Positions 50,019-57,183 of a stretch of 64,000 bases of DNA are shown here, piece by piece. The notes beneath the pieces are model-generated. The model worked only from the letters and a program-made list of their open reading frames with translations, was not told the DNA's origin and ran no database searches. Each line of letters starts with the position of its first letter. Positions within the stretch are counted from its first letter, which is position 1. Origin of the DNA: Cryobacterium glucosi (GTDB lineage Bacteria; Actinomycetota; Actinomycetes; Actinomycetales; Microbacteriaceae); contig NZ_SOFS01000039.1 of assembly GCF_004402235.1 (NCBI RefSeq), positions 4,415 to 68,414 of the forward strand, written 5' to 3'. Position numbers and translations under genes: made by a program.

Positions 50019-52146
50019 GACTCCCTTCGGCGCCTCCCGCAAGGCGGCCCGCGCGGAGGCTGCGGCAGCCGCAGCCGCAGCGGCCGCAGCCGGGGCTTCG
50101 CCTGCGACCGCGAAATCCGTCAGGACGGCCCGATCGGCGAAGGCCGTCGTGAAGCGCCGCCGGCGCCTGATTGCCCTCGGCGCGGTCACCGCCGTGCTCT
50201 GCGCCTCGGGCGGCGGGGTCGTCTACGCGATGAACCGCACGGACAGCGGCAACTTCCGCACCGTCGTCGCCGCAACGGGAACGGTGAGCCAGTCGCTCGC
50301 CGTCACCGGGACCGTCGCACCGACCACCAGGAAGGATGCCGCCTTCTCCGTCGGCGGGACCGTCGCGACGGTCGACGTCGCGGTCGGGGCCATCGTGACC
50401 GCCGGTCAGACCCTCGCGACCCTCGACGCCACGGATCTGGCCGCCGCGGTCACGAAGGCGGAGGAGACCGTCACCGCAGCCGAGCAGACCCTCACCGACG
50501 ACCTCGACTCCCAGACCGCCACCGCGACAACCGCGACCACCGCGACGTCGTCGACGTCGTCTACGGCCGTCGCGACCGGGTCCTCGTCGGCGGCTTCAGT
50601 GTCCGGGGGCACCACGGACACGAGCTCGGGAACGACGGGAGCGTCGACCGGCTCGACCCCGACCGTTTCGAACGCGGCCGTGACGGCGGCCGTGACCGCG
50701 GTCACCGCAGCCCAGGCGGCGCTCCTCGCGAAATACACCGATGCCCAGACCGCGGTCGCCGCGAGCGACGCGACCATGGCCTCGACCGACGAGACCTGCA
50801 AGCCGTTCATCGACGCGGCACTCGACGACGCCGCGACGACCGACACGAGCGCGACCGACACGATCACCGCCACGACGGATGCCTCGCCCACCGCCACCGC
50901 CACGCCGACCCCGACCCCGACCCCGACCCCGACAGCGACCCCGACGGCGACCCCGACGGCGACCGCTGACCCTGCGACCGCCGCCGAGCGACTCGCCGCC
51001 GCGAAGGCCGACCTGGCCGCCTGCCAGACCGCCATCACCGCGGTCCTCGCCGGCCAGAAGACCGTCGACACGGCCCAGCAGGACGTGCTGACCCTCGTGA
51101 CCGCGCTGAACTCCGCCGTCACCGGCCTCACCGACGCCGTCACGGCGGCGAATGCCGCCACGACGACCGCGACGACCGGAAGCTCAACCGGGACCACGGG
51201 AGCCACCGGCACCGGCACGACAACGGGTGCGACCGGCACGACAACGGGTACAGCAGCAACCGCGGGCACCACGTCAGGGACAGCAACGGGCACCACGTCC
51301 ACCGCCACCGGAACCACCGGGACGACCGGAACCATCTCCGGAGCCGGCACGGGCTCGACGGCGACGACGACGGTCGCCTCGGCCGAGACGATCGTCGCCG
51401 ACCGGGCCGACATCGCCGCGGCAGGGGCTCAGCTCGCCATCGCCCAGAAGCAGGCCACCCTCGCCACCCTCACGGCCCCGTACGCCGGAACCGTCGCCGC
51501 GGTGGCGATCCTTGCCGGCGACACCGTCTCGGCGGCGTCGACCACCGCCGTCATCACGATCCTCGGCAATGACGGCTACGTCATCGACTCGACCGTGTCC
51601 CTCGCGAGCGTCGCGAGCCTCGAGGTCGGCCAGACCGCGAAGATCGAACTCGCCACGACGGGAACGGAACTGACCGGGGTCGTCAGCTCCATCGGCATCC
51701 TGAACGTCTCGACGTCGTCGACGCCGAAATATGCGGTCACCCTCGCCGTCGACGCGACGGACGCCACAATCCTGACGGGGGCCTCCGCCCAGGTCACGGT
51801 CGCGATCGAGAGCACGGATGCCGTGCTCACCGTGCCGACCTCTGCCGTGCACCGCGACGGCTCGGCATACACCGTCGACCTGCTCGTCGCCGGTACCTCC
51901 ACCTCGACGACGGTCACGGTCGGCGCGGTCGGCACCGAGCTCACCGAGATCGACTCCGGCCTCGTGGCCGGCGACGTCGTGATCCTCGCCGACCTGGACG
52001 ACGCGATCCCGGGGACCGCGGCCGACACGAGCTCGAGCCTCACCAGCCTCGGCGGTTCGAGCAGTGGAAGCAGCACCGATTTCCAGGGCGGCCCGCCATC
52101 CGGCGACTTCAGCGGCTTCAGCGGTGGCACCCCGCCCCAGGGCTGA
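50011..52146 (+). CDS. Large HlyD-like adaptor with low-complexity hairpin region (exporter gene 5)
   Basis: A 711-residue second adaptor. An Ala-rich cytoplasmic segment, one helix near 52-72, then the lipoyl half GTVATVDVAVGAIVTAGQTLATLD; the second half is at about 490 (LTAPYAGTVAAVAILAGDTVSA), followed by a beta-barrel and a Gly/Ser tail. The 370 residues between halves, normally an alpha hairpin, are Thr/Ala/Ser-rich with TPTPTPTPTPTATPTATPTA and TGTTTGATGTT-like repeats. Its length is nearly twice that of the first adaptor. Confidence 0.8.
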   Translation: MSRTPFGASRKAARAEAAAAAAAAAAAGASPATAKSVRTARSAKAVVKRRRRLIALGAVTAVLCASGGGVVYAMNRTDSGNFRTVVAATGTVSQSLAVTGTVAPTTRKDAAFSVGGTVATVDVAVGAIVTAGQTLATLDATDLAAAVTKAEETVTAAEQTLTDDLDSQTATATTATTATSSTSSTAVATGSSSAASVSGGTTDTSSGTTGASTGSTPTVSNAAVTAAVTAVTAAQAALLAKYTDAQTAVAASDATMASTDETCKPFIDAALDDAATTDTSATDTITATTDASPTATATPTPTPTPTPTATPTATPTATADPATAAERLAAAKADLAACQTAITAVLAGQKTVDTAQQDVLTLVTALNSAVTGLTDAVTAANAATTTATTGSSTGTTGATGTGTTTGATGTTTGTAATAGTTSGTATGTTSTATGTTGTTGTISGAGTGSTATTTVASAETIVADRADIAAAGAQLAIAQKQATLATLTAPYAGTVAAVAILAGDTVSAASTTAVITILGNDGYVIDSTVSLASVASLEVGQTAKIELATTGTELTGVVSSIGILNVSTSSTPKYAVTLAVDATDATILTGASAQVTVAIESTDAVLTVPTSAVHRDGSAYTVDLLVAGTSTSTTVTVGAVGTELTEIDSGLVAGDVVILADLDDAIPGTAADTSSSLTSLGGSSSGSSTDFQGGPPSGDFSGFSGGTPPQG

Positions 52147-52151
52147 GCCCG

Positions 52152-52239
52152 CGTTCCGAATTCAGGAGACGGCCTCGGATTCCGGCCAGAACCGGTCAGA
52201 AAACCGGTTCAGCCGGGCGCAACTCCTGAATTCGGAACG
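52152..52239. terminator. 17-bp perfect inverted repeat with nested 8-bp stem
   Basis: Arms 52152-52168 and 52223-52239 are perfectly complementary; 52189-52196 and 52203-52210 form an inner perfect stem. It fills the gap between the convergent adaptor and LacI-family genes. Confidence 0.68.
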
Positions 52240-52281
52240 GGGGCGGCGGTGGATTCGACGCGGGGCGCGAACGGGTGAGGT

Positions 52282-53301
52282 TCAGCCCTGGGCCGGGCGG
52301 GCGGTGCTCGACCGCACCATCAGCTCGAACGGGATGGCGGTGTCGAGTCCGACCGGGTCGTGCTTTCCCGGCTGCAGCTCGTCGAGCAGGATCTCGACGG
52401 CCTTGTCTCCCTGCCACTGCGGGAACTGGGCGATCGTGGTCAGCCCGAAGAAGTCGGCGAGGTCGTGGTCGTCCGTCCCGACCACGGAGACGTCCCGCGG
52501 CACGACCAGCCCGAGGTCGCGCGCGGCGAGGATGCTGCCGATCGCCATTTCGTCCGACGCGGCGAAGATCGCGGTGGGACGCTCGTGCGGGTTGCCGAGC
52601 AACTGCTTCGCGGCCTGGTACCCGCCGCGGACCGTGAAGTCCGCCGCCTGGAACAGGGCGGGCGTCGGCGTGATGCCCGCGCCGGTCAGCGCGAGCTCGT
52701 AGCCGAGCCGCCGGTTCGTCGGCAGGTGGAAGTCGAGGTCTAGCTCGAGGTTGCCTCCGATATGCGCGATCCGGGTGTGCCCGAGCGCGAGCAGGTGCTC
52801 GGTCGCGAGACGGGCGACGGCGACATCGTCGATCGTGAGGGTACGCACCCCGGGGATCGGACCGCCGATGCCGACGAGCGGCTTCTTGAGCGCGTGCAAC
52901 CGGGCCACCTCATCCGGGCTCAGCTCGAGGGAGACCGCGATGACGGCATCCACTCTCTGGCGCAGCAGGAAGTGCTCGAAGACGCTGCGGCGTTCGTCGT
53001 AGTCCCCGGCGAGGCTGTAGAGGGTGAGGTCGAAACCGCCGCGGAGCAGCGCCTTCTGCGCGCCCTCGACGACATTGGAGAAGAACCAGCGGTCGAGGAA
53101 CGGCACGACGACGCCGATGTTCTTCATCCGACCGGATGCGAGGCTCGAGGCGTTCGAGGACACGACGTAGCCGAGTTCCCCCGCAACGGTCTCGACCCGG
53201 AGCCGGGTGGCCGGGGAGACATGCCCGTTGCCGCTCAGGGCGCGGGACACCGTCGCTGTGGACACGCCCGCCTGGCGGGCGACGTCGTCGATGCCGACCA
53301 T
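52282..53301 (-). CDS. LacI-family transcriptional regulator
   Basis: A 339-residue repressor: helix-turn-helix and hinge DVARQAGVSTATVSRALSG ... SSNASSLASGRMKNIGVVVP, followed by a periplasmic-binding-like ligand domain (FSNVVEGAQKALLRGG; FAASDEMAIGSILAARDLG). It should bind a sugar. ATG 53301 is preferred to GTG 53313 because GAGGAG lies within that extension. It is a possible regulator of the maltodextrin cluster 6 kb away, but a linked target is not proven. Confidence 0.88.
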   Translation of the reverse strand: MVGIDDVARQAGVSTATVSRALSGNGHVSPATRLRVETVAGELGYVVSSNASSLASGRMKNIGVVVPFLDRWFFSNVVEGAQKALLRGGFDLTLYSLAGDYDERRSVFEHFLLRQRVDAVIAVSLELSPDEVARLHALKKPLVGIGGPIPGVRTLTIDDVAVARLATEHLLALGHTRIAHIGGNLELDLDFHLPTNRRLGYELALTGAGITPTPALFQAADFTVRGGYQAAKQLLGNPHERPTAIFAASDEMAIGSILAARDLGLVVPRDVSVVGTDDHDLADFFGLTTIAQFPQWQGDKAVEILLDELQPGKHDPVGLDTAIPFELMVRSSTARPAQG

Positions 53302-53393
53302 GCGGCTCCTCACAAGTCAGGGGGAAATGGCCCTTCAGCGATCATATCGAGCGGGCGCATCCGCCAGCCGTCAGCGACGGTTCCGGACGCAAT

Positions 53394-53422
53394 TTCGCAC
53401 GGGGGCAATTCCCTTGTATTCT
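53394..53422 (+). promoter_or_regulatory. Promoter of tRNA-Tyr
   Basis: TTCGCA (53394-53399), 17 bases, TATTCT (53417-53422), 47 bases before the tRNA. Confidence 0.5.
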
Positions 53423-53469
53423 GTCTGAGCGTCTCCGGTCAGGTGGTTTCACATGGTCGGGTGCGCAAT

Positions 53470-53554
53470 GGCAAGTTACCCAAGTGGCCAAAGGGATCTG
53501 ACTGTAAATCAGCCGTCGTAGACTTCGGGGGTTCGAATCCCTCACTTGCCACCA
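53470..53554 (+). tRNA. tRNA-Tyr (anticodon GTA)
   Basis: A class II tRNA of 82 bases plus encoded CCA. Acceptor arms GGCAAGT and ACTTGCC, anticodon loop CTGTAAA (GTA), a long variable arm (GCCGTCGTAGACTTCG region) as in bacterial tyrosine tRNAs, T-loop GGTTCGAATCC, discriminator A. Confidence 0.97.
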
Positions 53555-53561
53555 CCCAATG

Positions 53562-53593
53562 CCCCCGGAAACCCCGTGTTTCCGGGGGTTTTT
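53562..53593 (+). terminator. Rho-independent terminator of tRNA-Tyr
   Basis: An 11-bp perfect stem (53562-53572 with 53578-53588), a five-base loop and five T. Confidence 0.92.
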
Positions 53594-53625
53594 GCGTCTC
53601 CTTCCCGGCTCTCCCCTGCGTCATC

Positions 53626-53631
53626 TACCGT
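53626..53631 (+). promoter_or_regulatory. -10 box (TACCGT) of the inositol-phosphatase-like gene, leaderless
   Basis: TACCGT is six bases before ATG 53638. Fits the spacing but is a weaker hexamer. Confidence 0.45.
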
Positions 53632-53637
53632 GGAACC

Positions 53638-54468
53638 ATGACTGCTCCCGCCCCGACCGAACTGCTCCGCCTCGCCAAGGACACCGCGCTCGTCGCGGGG
53701 GAGCTGGCCGCGCGGCGACGCGCGGAGGGTGTCGAGGTGGCCGCGTCCAAGTCCTCGCCGGAGGACATCGTCACCTTCGCAGACCGGGAGACCGAGAACC
53801 TGATCCGCGCGCTGCTCGCCGAGGCGCGGCCGAATGACGGCTTCTTCGGCGAGGAATCCGCGGCGACCCCCGGCACCTCCGGCCTGACCTGGGTCGTCGA
53901 CCCGATCGACGGCACGGTCAACTTCCTCTACGGGATCCCCGCCTGGGGCGTCAGCGTCGCCGTCGTCGAGGGCGACGACCCGGCCACCTGGACGACCGTG
54001 GCCGGCGCCGTCTTCAACCCGGCGCTCGGCGAACTCTTCACGGCCTCGGCGGGCGGCGGCTCACACCTCAACGGCAGCAGGCTCCAGGTCAAGACCGGCG
54101 TTCCCCTCAACCTCGCACTGGTCGGAACCGGGTTCTCCTACCGGGCGGCCATGCGGCTGCGGCAGGCGAACGTCGTACACGGCCTCATCGGCCGGGTACG
54201 GGACATCCGCCGGATCGGTTCGGCCGCGCTCGACCTCTGTTCGGTTGCCGCGGGGCGCCTCGACCTCTACTACGAGCGCGGGCTCAACCCGTGGGACCAG
54301 GCCGCTGGCGCGCTCGTCGCCCGCGAGGCCGGCGCGCGCGTCGGAGCCTTCGGCGAGGACCGGGAGGGAATCGACCTCCTGATCGCAGGGGCACCCGACC
54401 TGTACGCCGACTTCGAGCCGATACTGGCCCCACTCTTCAGCGAATTCATGAGTTCTCAGGAACGGTGA
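53638..54468 (+). CDS. Inositol monophosphatase family protein
   Basis: A 276-residue metal-dependent phosphatase. The metal motifs are FFGEESA, WVVDPIDGTVNFLYGIP and GLNPWDQAAGALVAREAG. Substrates in this family include inositol-1-phosphate, PAP, fructose-1,6-bisphosphate and histidinol phosphate; HisN is a real possibility in actinobacteria. Standard length. No gene follows for 293 bp. Confidence 0.93.
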   Translation: MTAPAPTELLRLAKDTALVAGELAARRRAEGVEVAASKSSPEDIVTFADRETENLIRALLAEARPNDGFFGEESAATPGTSGLTWVVDPIDGTVNFLYGIPAWGVSVAVVEGDDPATWTTVAGAVFNPALGELFTASAGGGSHLNGSRLQVKTGVPLNLALVGTGFSYRAAMRLRQANVVHGLIGRVRDIRRIGSAALDLCSVAAGRLDLYYERGLNPWDQAAGALVAREAGARVGAFGEDREGIDLLIAGAPDLYADFEPILAPLFSEFMSSQER

Positions 54469-54547
54469 CGCGTCGGCCGCCGGATGCCCGCCGATGCCGG
54501 GGTGACAGCGGAAATCCGGCCGAAACAGCGCCCCCAATAGTGACGGC

Positions 54548-54615
54548 AAAATACCCCGTTTTGGGGTGTCATTACGTGCACAGGAATGGAATATTCGGGC
54601 CTCGCGGGTTAGCCT
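54548..54615 (+). promoter_or_regulatory. Leader region of the M23 peptidase gene
   Basis: The 293-bp gap 54469-54761 contains a small hairpin (ACCCC/GGGGT, 54553-54567) that may end the phosphatase transcript and a -10-like TAGCCT at 54610-54615, which would give a leader of about 140 bases. I looked for the cyclic-di-AMP (ydaO) riboswitch that precedes some cell-wall hydrolase genes and did not find its conserved blocks. Confidence 0.35.
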
Positions 54616-54761
54616 GTAGTGATTCGTTACTTTGGCCAGGCCAAGACGACCACTCTCTCGCCACTGTCAGCCCCGCCGAAAGAATTCACCCGACTTTGTC
54701 TTCTCACTCCTCCACACCGCGTGAACGCGCGCGTGCCGCGAGTGACTCTGGAAGCCCGGCA

Positions 54762-56051
54762 GTGACCGATTCTTCCGCTCCGGCGCAGCCCGTCCAGCAG
54801 GCTGTCCCCGTGCATCCGGCCGCACTGACCCGCCGGGAACTGCGCGAGCAGGAACGCCTCGCCGCGACACCCCTGGCCGCTGCACACCGCGCCGCAGCAG
54901 CCGACGCACTCGCCGTTCCCGCCGTTCCGAACGCCGCGCGGCCGATCGAACTCAGCGCCGACGCTGCGCAGGTCCTCGCCGATGAACTCGCCGAACCCGA
55001 ACTCGCCGCCGTGACGGTCAACGACACCGACCGCCTGATTGCTGCCCCGGCCGCCGCAGACGCACCCGTGACCGACCTCGACCAGCTCCTGACGGATGCC
55101 GGGACGCCGACCACCTCGATCCCCCTGCCGACCAGGTCCCAGGTTCGCGCCGCGAAGTCCGGCCACGGTTCCGCCCGTGCCGCTGGGGCGATCCGGGCCC
55201 TGGACGACGCCGGCCAGCCGGTCCGCCCGTCTCGAACCGGGTCGCGGACCGCCTCTCGGGCACTCCGCAGCGGCACGATGAAGCAGTCGACCCAGCGACC
55301 CGCCGTCCAGGCGCCGTCCCAGCGGCCGGCACCGAAGCTGCGCCGCCTCGCCACGACGGGCGTCACGGTCGTCGCCATGGCCTTCGTCGCCCTGATGGCC
55401 GTGTCGACATCGCTTCCCGCCGAGGCGCTGCTCTCCTCGGCCGACGTGCAGGCCGCCGCCCGGCTCTCCACGCAGACCTCACCGGCCGAGCCGGCCCAGA
55501 CGCTCAGCATGGACGGCGGCACGGACACGATTTCCGTCACGCGTGACGGCTTCGAATCGAAGTCGATCGCCGAGGTCGCAGCGGCGAGCGGCATCCGCAT
55601 GGAAGCGACCTTCACCAACAACCCGAACGGCACGATCCAGTGGCCCTTCGCGGTCGGCGTGCACATCGGCGACCGGTTCGGTTATCGCAACTGCGCCGGC
55701 TGTTCCGCTGACCACCAGGGCCAGGACTTCAACCCCGGCATCGGTGCCCCGATCCAGTCCATCGCCGACGGCGTCGTGAGCTTCACCGAAGACGGCGAAG
55801 GCAGCCTCGGCGTGCATATGATCATCGACCACGTCATCGACGGCAAGGTCGTCTCGAGCGTCTACGCGCACATGATCCACGGCTCGATGCTCTTCAAGAC
55901 CGGCGACGTCGTCAAGGTCGGCCAGGTCATCGGCAAGGTCGGTAACACCGGAATGTCCACCGGCCCGCACCTGCACTTCGAGATCCGCCTCGGCGGCAAG
56001 GACGGCGTCCACGTCGACCCGCTCGTCTGGCTCCGCGCCAACACGAACTAG
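54762..56051 (+). CDS. M23-family cell-wall peptidase (LytM domain)
   Basis: A 429-residue membrane-anchored or secreted hydrolase. A roughly 190-residue Ala/Pro-rich cytoplasmic part, one helix at about 195-220 (VTVVAMAFVALMAVSTSL), then a C-terminal M23 domain from about 285: metal ligands in HQGQDFNPG, and in GPHLHFEIRL, with VYAHM between. It should cleave peptidoglycan cross-links or regulate such enzymes. GTG 54762 has GGAAG upstream; TTG 54696 in the same frame is the alternative. The first metal-binding His is preceded by CSAD rather than the usual spacing; activity is likely. Confidence 0.88.
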   Translation: MTDSSAPAQPVQQAVPVHPAALTRRELREQERLAATPLAAAHRAAAADALAVPAVPNAARPIELSADAAQVLADELAEPELAAVTVNDTDRLIAAPAAADAPVTDLDQLLTDAGTPTTSIPLPTRSQVRAAKSGHGSARAAGAIRALDDAGQPVRPSRTGSRTASRALRSGTMKQSTQRPAVQAPSQRPAPKLRRLATTGVTVVAMAFVALMAVSTSLPAEALLSSADVQAAARLSTQTSPAEPAQTLSMDGGTDTISVTRDGFESKSIAEVAAASGIRMEATFTNNPNGTIQWPFAVGVHIGDRFGYRNCAGCSADHQGQDFNPGIGAPIQSIADGVVSFTEDGEGSLGVHMIIDHVIDGKVVSSVYAHMIHGSMLFKTGDVVKVGQVIGKVGNTGMSTGPHLHFEIRLGGKDGVHVDPLVWLRANTN

Positions 56052-56087
56052 AGCCCGCCGCGCGCCCGGTGGCGCCAGCCGGTGGCG

Positions 56088-57035
56088 CTAGTCGGTGGCG
56101 TCGCTCGTGCGGCCGCGATCGATGGCTTCGAGCAGGCTCGTCGGCAGCGCGAACGGGGTGAGTCCGGCGATGCTCAGAAGGTCGTCCCCTGCCCGCACCG
56201 TGGGTTCGAGGGCGACGACCTGGTTGTGCAGGCGTTCCATCTGGATATCCAGGCGATTGGCGACATCCGCCGCCTCTTTGAGCTCGGCGACGAGGTTCGC
56301 CGGCACGACGCCGCGGTACTTGTAGAAGATCTTGTGCTCGAGGCTCGCCCAGAAATCCATCGCGACGGTGCGGATCTGGATCTCGACGGTGACCGGCTCG
56401 ACCCGGTCGGACATGAACACCGGGATCGCCACGATCAGATGCAGGCTCTTGTAGCCGTTCGACTTGGGGGCGGCGACGTAGTCCTTGACCTCGAGGACGG
56501 TGACGTCTTCCTGGCTGGTCAGCATGTCGAGCACCCGGTAGGTGTCGGAGATGAAGCTGCAGGTGACCCGGATGCCCGCAATGTCCTGGATCTGCCGGCG
56601 GATGTCCTCGAGGTCGAGCGGGCAGCCCTTGCGGAGAGCCTTGTTCAGGATCCCCTCCGGCGACTTGATCCGGGAGCTGACATGCTCGATCGGGCTGTAG
56701 TCGTGGATGGACGCGAACTCTTCCTTGAGGATGTTGATCTTCGTCATCATCTCGTCGGTCGCGAACTTGTAGGACATCATGAAGCGGGTGAGCTCGGTCT
56801 TGATCTCATGGTGGCGCGCCTTCTCGGCGTCGCTCTCGGCCTGCATCTCAGCGTGTGTTTCCGCGTGTGTCTCGACGTAGGCTCCTGCACGGGACACTGC
56901 GCGAGCCCCAGACCGGGTTCCTGGCCCTGAACCGGACTCGACGACGAGGTCGGTATCCGTGCTCTCCTGTGCGACCAGGTCGGTATCCGTGCTCTGCTGG
57001 ATGCCGGCGACGCTGTCGGTCTGTGGGGCGGTCAC
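56088..57035 (-). CDS. Small alarmone synthetase (RelA/SpoT synthetase domain)
   Basis: A 315-residue single-domain (p)ppGpp synthetase of the RelQ/RelP type; no HD hydrolase or TGS/ACT domains. Core motifs: SRIKSPEGILNKALRKG (substrate binding), DIAGIRVTCSFISDTYRV, KSNGYKSLHLIV and VEIQIRTVAMDFWASLEHKIFYK in two parts. The first 75 residues are low complexity with two STDTDLV units and HAETHAEMQAE. GTG start with AAGGAG at ideal spacing. It lies between an M23 gene (convergent side) and the glucosidase. Confidence 0.92.
   Translation of the reverse strand: MTAPQTDSVAGIQQSTDTDLVAQESTDTDLVVESGSGPGTRSGARAVSRAGAYVETHAETHAEMQAESDAEKARHHEIKTELTRFMMSYKFATDEMMTKINILKEEFASIHDYSPIEHVSSRIKSPEGILNKALRKGCPLDLEDIRRQIQDIAGIRVTCSFISDTYRVLDMLTSQEDVTVLEVKDYVAAPKSNGYKSLHLIVAIPVFMSDRVEPVTVEIQIRTVAMDFWASLEHKIFYKYRGVVPANLVAELKEAADVANRLDIQMERLHNQVVALEPTVRAGDDLLSIAGLTPFALPTSLLEAIDRGRTSDATD
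56947..56995. repeat. 19-bp direct repeat, period 30, in the alarmone synthetase N-terminus
   Basis: AGGTCGGTATCCGTGCTCT occurs at 56947-56965 and 56977-56995. It encodes the duplicated STDTDLV segment of the non-conserved N-terminal tail. Confidence 0.85.
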
Positions 57036-57107
57036 GGTGTGCTCCTTCTACGGGCTCCCAATCGGCGCCGCTCCCTCAATCCTCCCACTTCGGGCTGAAC
57101 GGCAGCC

Positions 57108-57168
57108 GCTGAGGTGTCGCATATCGATGTTCGCGCGGGTCGCGAACATCGATATGCGACACCTCAGC
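57108..57168. terminator. 28-bp perfect inverted repeat
   Basis: Arms 57108-57135 and 57141-57168 are perfectly complementary over 28 bp with a five-base loop, the longest in the window. It lies 16 bases after the glucosidase stop and 73 before the alarmone synthetase. No T tract. It may terminate, protect a 3' end, or bind a protein. Confidence 0.75.
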
Positions 57169-57183
57169 TGAGGGAGGGTGGAG

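Noticed and set aside
54469-54761. Cyclic-di-AMP riboswitch before the M23 peptidase
   Set aside because: Expected from related actinobacterial genes, but the conserved ydaO blocks are not visible in the leader.
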